Positions 16,012-22,837 of a stretch of 41,174 nt of DNA are shown here, in pieces. Source of the DNA: Pyrinomonadaceae bacterium (GTDB lineage: Bacteria; Acidobacteriota; Blastocatellia; Pyrinomonadales; Pyrinomonadaceae); NCBI GenBank assembly GCA_023717605.1, contig JAMQPH010000304.1, forward strand, positions 1 to 41,174, written 5' to 3'. The number at the start of each line of letters is the position of its first letter. The stretch's first letter is position 1. The notes below the pieces were generated by a model, which was not told where the DNA came from, ran no database searches, and was given only the letters and a program-made list of their open reading frames with translations. A program made the position numbers and the translations under genes.

Positions 16012-17274
16012 ATGAAAGCTTATGCAATGGTGCGCGCTTCACTGACATTCGTTGCGCTTTGTTTGAGCTTGCTGTTAACAGGCACTGGCACCACAGCGTT
16101 TGGCCAGGACGTGGGTGCGGAGGTGGGTGGTGGTGCGGGAATCTTTCGCCCTCGCAATCCCGAGACCAGGAAAAGCGTGGCTAAGCCGACGCCGGTAACC
16201 AAACCTTCAACCAGGCCGGGCCCCCGCAGCAACCGGGGAGCAACGGCGGCGGCAGCGGCGGCCGAGGAGCGCGTCGAAGACTTGTTGGCCAAGGGGAACG
16301 AGTTTCGCGATGCGAGGCGTTTCGCCGAGGCGGAGGAAGCTTATCAGGGCGCGCTCAAGATTAAGCCGCGAGATGCACGAGCCGCCTATGGTCTGGGAAA
16401 TGTCTACACCGACCAGCAGCGCTGGGAAAGCGCGGAGTCAGCCTATCGCAATGCCGCGCAGTGGGGTCCTTCCAATGTTGATGCGCTCGTGGCGCTCAGC
16501 GTAGTTCTGGTTCAACCCAGGACGGGAGCGGACAACGCCAAACGGTTTGCGGATGCCGAAGGCTTCGCTCGAAGGGCTGTGCAGTTGCAGCCAAAGAATG
16601 CAGTGGCTTGGGACCGACTGGGCGTGGCGTTGCAGTCGCGGGGATCCTTCACGAATGAAACGGAGCAGGCTTATCGCCGTGCGGTCGAGCTTGACCCTCA
16701 GTTTGCCGTTGCCTACGTCCACCTGGGACGCGTTTTAAAGAGGCAGGGTCGAAGTAGTGAGGCAACGCCGCTTTACGATCAGGCCATCAGTCTTGCCAAG
16801 GACGCGCCCACGCTCAATCTGATTGCCGAATCACTGCAAGCCGAGCAACAGTGGGAGCAGTCTGGCCCAGTGCTACAACGATCCCTGGCCCTTGACGAAC
16901 GCAATCCTACGGCGCTGCTTCTCATGGGCAGAATGCTGGTCGTCTTGAAGAGGTACCAGGAGGCCGAGCCCTATCTGAAAACTTCGACCGAGGTTAGTCC
17001 CAGGGCTTTCCAGCCTTTCAATTTACTCGGCCGCACCTACCTGGCGCTGGAACGATACGCGGATGCGGAGGTTACTTATGAACGGGCGGCGTCGTTTGCG
17101 CCCGCCGGAGATCGCAAACACCTCGCCGGGGCTTTTGGATTCCAGGGCGTTGGTGATGGTTATCTCAAAACCAGGGAGCACACCAACGCCGCTCGTGCTT
17201 ACCAGCGAGCGCTGGAACTTGATCCCGGCAATAAAGAGATAGAGCAGAAACTTTCAAAGGCGCGGTCGCGTTGA
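16012..17274 (+). CDS. Secreted tetratricopeptide-repeat protein
   Basis: Exported TPR protein of 420 residues. A signal peptide (hydrophobic core about 9-28, cleavage near AFGQ) is followed by a Pro/Arg-rich segment (about 45-75) and then at least seven TPR-like helical hairpins. Examples are ARRFAEAEEAYQGALKIKPR, RWESAESAYRNAAQWGPS and HTNAARAYQRALELDPGN, with the family's alternating Ala/Gly/Tyr and Pro positions. It probably serves as a scaffold in the periplasm or outer membrane. The ATG has a strong GTAGGAGAAG ribosome-binding site. It lies between two zinc-ribbon proteins on the same strand (183-base and 34-base gaps), so it is likely co-transcribed with at least the next gene. Confidence 0.85.
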   Translation: MKAYAMVRASLTFVALCLSLLLTGTGTTAFGQDVGAEVGGGAGIFRPRNPETRKSVAKPTPVTKPSTRPGPRSNRGATAAAAAAEERVEDLLAKGNEFRDARRFAEAEEAYQGALKIKPRDARAAYGLGNVYTDQQRWESAESAYRNAAQWGPSNVDALVALSVVLVQPRTGADNAKRFADAEGFARRAVQLQPKNAVAWDRLGVALQSRGSFTNETEQAYRRAVELDPQFAVAYVHLGRVLKRQGRSSEATPLYDQAISLAKDAPTLNLIAESLQAEQQWEQSGPVLQRSLALDERNPTALLLMGRMLVVLKRYQEAEPYLKTSTEVSPRAFQPFNLLGRTYLALERYADAEVTYERAASFAPAGDRKHLAGAFGFQGVGDGYLKTREHTNAARAYQRALELDPGNKEIEQKLSKARSR

Positions 17275-17308
17275 TCCGAGAGCTGAAGACAACAAGAGAG
17301 GTCCCTCT

Positions 17309-18472
17309 ATGAAGCGTTGCCCCAAATGCAGTCGAACATTTCCAGACGAGAGCCAGAAGTTTTGCACAGTAGACGGGGGTCTCCTGATTTCCGATCCGGT
17401 TTTTGATCCCAACGTAACTATCCGAGCGACCGCTGCGGACATGGCGCCATTTGAGACGCCGCAGGACGTTGCTGCCACCAGCCGCGAGCTTCCCGATCTC
17501 AATAAGACGATTGCGACCATGGCCAATGCTCCTACAGTCGCTTTTCCTCGCAACACCGGACCCACGGGGTCAACCACCGCTTCCGACATGCCATTACCTT
17601 CGCCCGGGATCTCGACGCTGCCAGGGGCCACAACTCAACCTCCGCAAGCAAAAAAGAGATCAAAACTGCCGTTGATCCTCGGGGCAGTAGCCCTAGTTCT
17701 GTTAATGGGTGTGGCTGGTCTGACAGCCGTTTTCTTTTATGTCGTAAAACCCCGACTGCAGGAATTTCAAGATGGTCCTGTAGTCGTTGAGGACTCCCCA
17801 CCTGCGGAAGAAACAAACACGAACACGGTGGCGGAAAACACCAACGCAAACACCAACACCAACACCAATAGCTCTTCCGAAGAAGCCGAAGTTCCGTTTG
17901 TGCCCCCTCCCGGCACGACGAAATTCGCCAACTCCACCACCAACCTGGATGGGAAGCTGGCCGAGCATTACCTCGACTTCTCTTTCTACTATCCCGAGAC
18001 CTGGGAGACTGATAAGAAGGCTGGAGTAGCGGGAGCCAGCAATTTCGTAAAAGTCGAACGGCGGCTGCCACCTGATTTTACGCAAGAAAATTTTGCGGTC
18101 GGCTGGTACACAAGTAAAGGAAATTTCGAAGCGGACAGTCCGACATTCCCGCGCCTGGTTGAGCTGCTGGGCACAAGTCTGGCGAATAGCTTTCCGGGGT
18201 ACCGCAAGGTTTCCGAGGGACCAACCAAAGTAAACTCACTCGACGGTTATGAGTTTCGGTTTGTGAGTTTGTCCAAAGGAACTGAAAAAGGCGACGTGCA
18301 GGTATGGGGCCGCGTGATCTTTGTACCCACCGGCATTGAAGGGCAAACTGCCGGCGCAACTCTGATCATGCTAGCCACTTCCCTGGCGCCCGAGTTGTCA
18401 GGGGTCGAAGACGTGGGCGAGAAGGGTGAGATGCCGGTAATTCTTGAGTCATTTAGATTTGCAGGGAAGTGA
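17309..18472 (+). CDS. Zinc-ribbon membrane protein with Asn-Thr linker and C-terminal beta domain
   Basis: Protein of 387 residues, function unknown. It opens with a CPKC zinc-ribbon-like motif (Cys4, 7, 19) followed by DGGLL, closely resembling the start of the kinase two genes upstream. A Pro/Thr-rich cytoplasmic linker, one membrane helix (about 120-146) and an Asn-Thr repeat linker (NTNANTNTNTNSS) lead to a periplasmic domain of about 170 residues. That domain has the pattern of PsbP/DcrB-like folds (LDFSFYYPETWETD ... GYEFRFVSLSKG). The ATG has GAGAGG upstream. Sharing the N-terminal module with the kinase suggests both proteins are built for the same cytoplasmic partner or signal; this is inference. 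Confidence 0.8.
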   Translation: MKRCPKCSRTFPDESQKFCTVDGGLLISDPVFDPNVTIRATAADMAPFETPQDVAATSRELPDLNKTIATMANAPTVAFPRNTGPTGSTTASDMPLPSPGISTLPGATTQPPQAKKRSKLPLILGAVALVLLMGVAGLTAVFFYVVKPRLQEFQDGPVVVEDSPPAEETNTNTVAENTNANTNTNTNSSSEEAEVPFVPPPGTTKFANSTTNLDGKLAEHYLDFSFYYPETWETDKKAGVAGASNFVKVERRLPPDFTQENFAVGWYTSKGNFEADSPTFPRLVELLGTSLANSFPGYRKVSEGPTKVNSLDGYEFRFVSLSKGTEKGDVQVWGRVIFVPTGIEGQTAGATLIMLATSLAPELSGVEDVGEKGEMPVILESFRFAGK

Positions 18473-18547
18473 AACTCGTAGGCGACCGAGGAGTAATGCT
18501 AAGCTGTTCTGAGATTATGAACAGGCTGGCACCCAAGATTATTTAAG

Positions 18548-19174
18548 ATGTCAAAAGAAAACCGAGAACAGAATCACTACCTAACCCCAGCTCGTCTCGC
18601 TCTAACTGTCCTGGTGTTGTCACTCATCGCGGCCTTTGGGGTTTCAAGCTGCAACTCGACTGATGGGATTGGGAAGCCGGGGCCAGTCTCAATCAACCCT
18701 GCCAAGCCTGCGCCGGCCGCGCCAGGCTCGATGGCGTTGCCTTCTGTGGTACTTGATGCTGAGTTGCAATCTATAAACGGTCATCCCATCAAGATTTCGG
18801 ACTATGCAGGAAAGGTCCTGGTGGTGAACCTATGGGCCACCTGGTGCGGGCCGTGCCGCATGGAGATTCCGGAATTGGTAAAACTTCACAAAGAATACAG
18901 GGCGAAGGGCCTGCAAGTGGTTGGTCTTTCAACCGAGAACCCGGAAGCTTCGGCGGAAGGCGTACGGCGCTTTGCGCAGGAGTATAAGATGGACTACCCG
19001 GTGGGTTGGGTCAGTCAGGACGTGGCCATCGCTCTGATGCAGGGGCGGGACGCGATTCCTCAGAGCTTTGTAATTTCGCGCGACGGCAGAATTGTGAAAC
19101 GGTTCATAGGATTTAGTGCGGCTGGCACGCCTCAGCAGTTGAGAGATGCTATCGAACAAGCACTGAAGGGGTAG
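18548..19174 (+). CDS. TlpA-like thioredoxin-fold lipoprotein
   Basis: Membrane-anchored thiol-disulfide oxidoreductase of 208 residues. The N-terminus has a hydrophobic segment ending in GVSSC, a good lipobox (Cys35), then a Pro/Ala-rich linker. The thioredoxin domain carries the active site WCGPC (99-103), with the ResA/TlpA features WATWCGPCRMEIPEL and GLSTENPEAS, and a cis-Pro-containing segment DAIPQSFVISRDGRIV. The family reduces or oxidises periplasmic thiols, for example in cytochrome c maturation. No cytochrome assembly genes are nearby, so the target is unknown. Start chosen at the ATG at 18548. Confidence 0.9.
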   Translation: MSKENREQNHYLTPARLALTVLVLSLIAAFGVSSCNSTDGIGKPGPVSINPAKPAPAAPGSMALPSVVLDAELQSINGHPIKISDYAGKVLVVNLWATWCGPCRMEIPELVKLHKEYRAKGLQVVGLSTENPEASAEGVRRFAQEYKMDYPVGWVSQDVAIALMQGRDAIPQSFVISRDGRIVKRFIGFSAAGTPQQLRDAIEQALKG

Positions 19175-19189
19175 GCACCCGCCAGGTCG

Positions 19190-19420
19190 TTACTTTTTAT
19201 CCTCAGCTTTCTGGGCAGCTTTTAGATTACGCTCACCTTCCTGCTTGAGTTGTTGAGCCTCACGTTCAAGTTCCTCGTCTTGCAGTCCATGCGCCACTTG
19301 CTCTTTCGCTTTACCTTCAATCACCTTCATTTCGGCTTCGACCCGATCCTCAACTTGATCTATCGGAGCAGGTTCATTCGTTTCATCCTGCGTAATGACC
19401 TTGTTCTTATTTATCTCCAT
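19190..19420 (-). CDS. Small charged CsbD-like protein
   Basis: A 76-residue, strongly charged, helix-rich protein with no signal peptide. The segment EGKAKEQVAHGLQDEELEREAQQ matches the spacing of CsbD-family proteins (KxKE ... GDDEL ... EG), which are stress-induced and of unclear mechanism. The ATG at 19420 is preceded by GAGAGGG with a short gap, which supports real translation. It is convergent with the TlpA-like gene, 15 bases away, and divergent from the metal island. The family assignment is tentative. Confidence 0.62.
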   Translation of the reverse strand: MEINKNKVITQDETNEPAPIDQVEDRVEAEMKVIEGKAKEQVAHGLQDEELEREAQQLKQEGERNLKAAQKAEDKK

Positions 19421-19628
19421 AATACCCTCTCTCGGTTCGTGACGTATCTTCGCGGTAAACTCAGTCTAGCCAAAGTCCTTGAGTGAGGCCAGCTTGAGAT
19501 GGTTAGTATCGATAACCGTTACAAAAAGATGACATTCCTATCTCGGCGTAGGCAGGCTGGTGGGGCTGGGGTCATTACTGACTCCGTCCACTTTATGTTT
19601 CTCGTTGGGTCGTTCGCTTGCGGCACAC

Positions 19629-19805
19629 TCTCATTCACACCGCGGCTTTAGCCCGGTGCTGGAGCTTTGTCCCTGACCACTCTTAACCGTTTTAACGGTT
19701 TTGGAATTGGCCGAGTATATGACGCGCTCCAAGCAAACCGTTGAAACGGTTGCAGGTGTCGGGGGAACAGGTTGGCACCGGGCTAAAGCCGCGGTGTGAA
19801 TGAGA
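19629..19805. repeat. 177-bp hairpin element with perfect 30-bp arms and two inner palindromes
   Basis: The arms 19629-19658 and 19776-19805 are perfect 30-base reverse complements (outer ends tctcattcacaccgcggc). Inside are two related 16-base palindromes, AACCGTTTTAACGGTT (19685-19700) and AACCGTTGAAACGGTT (19736-19751). It lies between the divergent CsbD-like gene and the metal island. No open reading frame is inside, so any movement would need an enzyme supplied elsewhere. The rest of the 19421-19885 gap shows nothing else convincing. Confidence 0.9.
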
Positions 19806-19885
19806 TAGTCACGAAAGGCAAATGCCTCACAACCAGTTTTGGCGGTTGGTCGACAAATTGCGAGCCGAGGGTTAGACTTCCCACA

Positions 19886-20407
19886 ATGATTCGCAGTCTT
19901 CCTTCAATAAGAATCGTGCGGTTTGTGCTGGCCCATACCATCAGCCTTTGGATAGCCGGCGCCGGATGCATGATCGGATGTGAAGGGATGGTCGCGACTG
20001 CGGCGACGGTTCCAAGCTCCAGCCAGGAAGAGCATTCAGGGCACCATTCGGGGCAGAAAGTTTCGTTGGTAGCCTCCGGTCACGCCTGCTCATCAAGTGG
20101 ATCCCATAGCTGTTGCGCAAAGAGCGCTGGTGAAACGAAATCAGCGGCTAAGCAAACCAGCGAGTCAGAAACCACGCTGGTTACGGTAAGTGGATCATCG
20201 TCTGGGATTATGAACTGCCCGCTGGCCGTGGGTAGGGCGGCGATTGCTGCGAAGATTCGTACTAATGAAGTTGCCTCCGCTACTGGACTCGGCCATTCGA
20301 TTCTGCCTGCTGAGAATGTTCTGGAGCGAACCTCTCCGCTTTCTACTCCAGCTCGATTACCCAATCGAGGGCACACCTACCTCCGCTGTTGTGTCTTCCT
20401 AATCTAA
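19886..20407 (+). CDS. Small Cys/His-rich exported protein, possible metal binder
   Basis: A 173-residue protein from the ATG at 19886; the frame is open farther upstream but would then begin inside the inverted-repeat arm. It has an N-terminal hydrophobic segment (about 8-33), then a His-rich stretch (HSGHHSG), a Cys-rich stretch (ACSSSGSHSCCAKS), a mostly low-complexity middle and a distinctive C-terminus ending YLRCCVFLI. No known domain is recognised. Its place at the head of the copper-type island and its soft-metal ligands suggest a metal-binding role. Ribosome-binding site weak. Confidence 0.55.
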   Translation: MIRSLPSIRIVRFVLAHTISLWIAGAGCMIGCEGMVATAATVPSSSQEEHSGHHSGQKVSLVASGHACSSSGSHSCCAKSAGETKSAAKQTSESETTLVTVSGSSSGIMNCPLAVGRAAIAAKIRTNEVASATGLGHSILPAENVLERTSPLSTPARLPNRGHTYLRCCVFLI

Positions 20408-20420
20408 AGATCTGCCTGTT

Positions 20421-20478
20421 TACAGGACAGATATGCCTGTCTGTTCAGTATTCATCGGTATCAGTGTGTTCGCTGATA
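20421..20478 (+). promoter_or_regulatory. Candidate operator region upstream of the Cys-rich gene
   Basis: Two overlapping dyads, ACAGG/CCTGT (20422-20426 with 20436-20440) and GACAG/CTGTC (20426-20430 with 20437-20441), sit 70-90 bases before the Cys-rich gene. A TATCAG/CTGATA dyad follows at 20459-20464 and 20473-20478. They are spaced like regulator binding sites and are reminiscent of metal-responsive operators. No regulator gene is nearby and the promoter boxes are not clear. Confidence 0.35.
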
Positions 20479-20512
20479 TCAGGCAATAATCTTTTTAGTT
20501 TAGGAGAACAAA

Positions 20513-20776
20513 ATGAAAAACATCAGAGGATTTGCCATGGGCCTCGCGCTCGGGCTAGCTGCCGCAATTTCAACTGTCGGCCTCGCTCAAAACTCAACAC
20601 CGAAAGACCAACAAACAAAATCGGAATCGTGTTGTGCAATGGAGTCGTGCTGTTGCAAGGGTGAATCGTGCTCGATGAAGCACGACCCGAAAAACCATCC
20701 ATCCAAGGATGGATGCTGCTGCTGCAGTAGTGACTCGTGCGACATGAAGATGAAAGACAAGCAGAAGCAAGGTTAG
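20513..20776 (+). CDS. Exported Cys-rich metallothionein-like protein
   Basis: An 87-residue protein with a typical signal peptide (MKNIRGFAMGLALGLAAAI, cleavage near GLAQ). The mature part of about 60 residues holds 11 cysteines in clusters (SCCAMESCCCKGESC and GCCCCSSDSC), with Met and His between. This composition fits a periplasmic metal-thiolate buffer, like bacterial metallothioneins but exported. GGAG lies 8 bases before the ATG, a strong translation signal. It may be co-transcribed with the outer-membrane protein downstream (144-base gap that contains an imperfect GC-rich hairpin). The sequence does not match any described metallothionein family that I can name. Confidence 0.75.
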   Translation: MKNIRGFAMGLALGLAAAISTVGLAQNSTPKDQQTKSESCCAMESCCCKGESCSMKHDPKNHPSKDGCCCCSSDSCDMKMKDKQKQG

Positions 20777-20920
20777 GTCTGCACGAGGCGCCCGCATCTC
20801 GATTCTTGGAGCCGACTTTCCCTGCTCCATCTCGGGGTGCGGGCCCCGGCATTGTCTTGCGGAAAAGGCACAGGCGCGATCGGTAAGACGCCGACACTTT
20901 TCTTTTAATCGTGGGCGGTT

Positions 20921-22822
20921 ATGAAAAGACAGTCTTCTGAATTCAAGGACGCGGTAATTTTATCTCTAGTCGTCTTGTTCTGCATGGTTTTTGCACCTCC
21001 TGTGTTCGCCCAACATGAAGGCCACAACATGCCGGGCATGAACAAGTCAAAAGCGAAACCAAAGGCAGCTCCAAAGCGGAAAGCAAAACGGAAAACTGCC
21101 GCCCGCGGATCGAAATCTGCCAAACCTACGGTAATTCCAGCTGCTGGGGGCCATTCGGAACATACGCCAAGGACGCCGATGCCCACCACGGCGCCGGCAA
21201 CTACCGCTTGGCCCCATACGCACACGCCTGGAATGTCAATGCCGGCTACTTCACCGGCAGCAAAACTACAAGCATCTCCGGCGCGCCACGACACACACAT
21301 AGCAACGCCCACTAGTTCACCGCAAACAAGCCAGCCGGCCTCGCCGGCGCAGCACGACATGAATATGCCTCAGCCGCGGACGACACCTTCGCCTTCGGCT
21401 TCTCCACACCAGATGGATATGCACCAGCCGACATCTCAACCTTCGCCTGATCCCGCAAGGCAAACTCACGATTCGATGGACCATTCGAAAACCGATGATG
21501 CAAAACCAACCGATCCGATCAAGGGAACGCACAGCGAAGGGGGTCACGCGATGAACGTGGGCCCGCTGATGGTGATGTCTGGCGATGACATGAGCATCCG
21601 AGTGGGCGCGAGCGAAACAAATCTAATGCCTATGGGTCAGATGGGTTCAGGAACGTCCTGGCAGCCGGCTTCAACTCGGACGAATATGCTGCACAAAACT
21701 TCAGGCGACTGGTTGTTGATGTTTCACTACAACGCCGTAGTCGGTGTTAACTCTCAGGGCGGACCGCGAGGGGTAACGAAGTTTGAATCAGCAAACTGGT
21801 TTATGCCTATGGCGTTTCGCAAAGTCGGCCGCGGCACGCTCGAGCTGCGCGGCATGTTCAGTTTGGAGCCCTTTACATTTCCGCCCGGCGGCTCGCCGTT
21901 TTTATTCCAAACTGGTGAGACTTATAAGGGCCTTCCAATCATTGATGCTCAGCACCCGCACGATCTCATTATGGAGCTTTCGGCCACTTACACGATCCCC
22001 CTCGGCGATCGGGCCACCTGGTTTAGTTACTTTGGCTACCCTGGCGAGCCGGCGTTAGGTCCAACTGCTTTCATGCACCGCGCGTCTGCATCGGAAAACC
22101 CATCGGCGGCTCTGTCCCACCACCTTCAAGATTCATCACACATCTCGTTCGGAGTTCTTACCACTGGCTTTACCTATCGCTGGTTCAAGCTCGAAGGTTC
22201 CGTCTTCAATGGTCGCGAGCCCGACGAAAACCGATACAACTTCGAAGCAAATCCCTGGAATTCGCGCTCGGCACGACTATCATTAGCACCTAACAGCAAT
22301 TGGTCAATGCAGGTAAGCCACGGCTTCCTGCGTAACCCGGAAGCGCTGGCACCGGGCGACGTGCGCCGCACCACAGCATCGATCAGTTACAACAAGGTGT
22401 TGAATAGAGGTAACTGGGCCACAAGTCTGATCTGGGGACGGAATCACGAGAGCCACGACGGTGAGATCTTCAATCTGAACGGTTACGTGGCGGAATCGAC
22501 CGTGAACTTTCTGGACAAGAACTACCTTTATACGCGGTTGGAGTTGGTGGACAAGAATCAACTCCTGCGGGAGGCAGATCGCCAACTTCTTGGGATCACA
22601 GAACACCATCCGTCCTTTCGCATCGGCGCGTACACCTTCGGGGCTACTCGTGATGTATGGACAAAGGAGAAGTTGTCAGTCGCCATAGGAGGCGATTTCA
22701 CGTTCTATTCGAAGCCGGCGACTCTGGATGCAATCTATGGCAGTAATCCGACGTCGTATCACTTCTTCCTTCGTTTTCGACCGGGGAAGACCAAGGTGGC
22801 CCAGATGCATGACACGCACTAG
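20921..22822 (+). CDS. Outer-membrane beta-barrel protein with His/Met-rich N-terminal region
   Basis: Secreted protein of 633 residues. A signal peptide (to about 30) is followed by about 180 residues extremely rich in His, Met, Pro, Ser and Thr (HEGHNMPGMN, HTHTPGMSMP, HDMNMPQP, HQMDMHQP), which should bind copper or similar ions. A basic Lys-rich block lies at about 42-65. The rest (about 240-633) shows alternating amphipathic strands ending in aromatic residues (GWLMLFHYNAV-like start; final strand SYHFFLRFRPG), a beta-barrel pattern. HPHDLIMELSATY recurs in related copper-island proteins. CopB-type outer-membrane copper proteins also join a His/Met-rich lead to a barrel, but I cannot confirm homology. 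The copper ATPase starts 15 bases after its stop, so they form an operon. Confidence 0.8.
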   Translation: MKRQSSEFKDAVILSLVVLFCMVFAPPVFAQHEGHNMPGMNKSKAKPKAAPKRKAKRKTAARGSKSAKPTVIPAAGGHSEHTPRTPMPTTAPATTAWPHTHTPGMSMPATSPAAKLQASPARHDTHIATPTSSPQTSQPASPAQHDMNMPQPRTTPSPSASPHQMDMHQPTSQPSPDPARQTHDSMDHSKTDDAKPTDPIKGTHSEGGHAMNVGPLMVMSGDDMSIRVGASETNLMPMGQMGSGTSWQPASTRTNMLHKTSGDWLLMFHYNAVVGVNSQGGPRGVTKFESANWFMPMAFRKVGRGTLELRGMFSLEPFTFPPGGSPFLFQTGETYKGLPIIDAQHPHDLIMELSATYTIPLGDRATWFSYFGYPGEPALGPTAFMHRASASENPSAALSHHLQDSSHISFGVLTTGFTYRWFKLEGSVFNGREPDENRYNFEANPWNSRSARLSLAPNSNWSMQVSHGFLRNPEALAPGDVRRTTASISYNKVLNRGNWATSLIWGRNHESHDGEIFNLNGYVAESTVNFLDKNYLYTRLELVDKNQLLREADRQLLGITEHHPSFRIGAYTFGATRDVWTKEKLSVAIGGDFTFYSKPATLDAIYGSNPTSYHFFLRFRPGKTKVAQMHDTH

Positions 22823-22837
22823 TTCTTTTTGTAGAAT

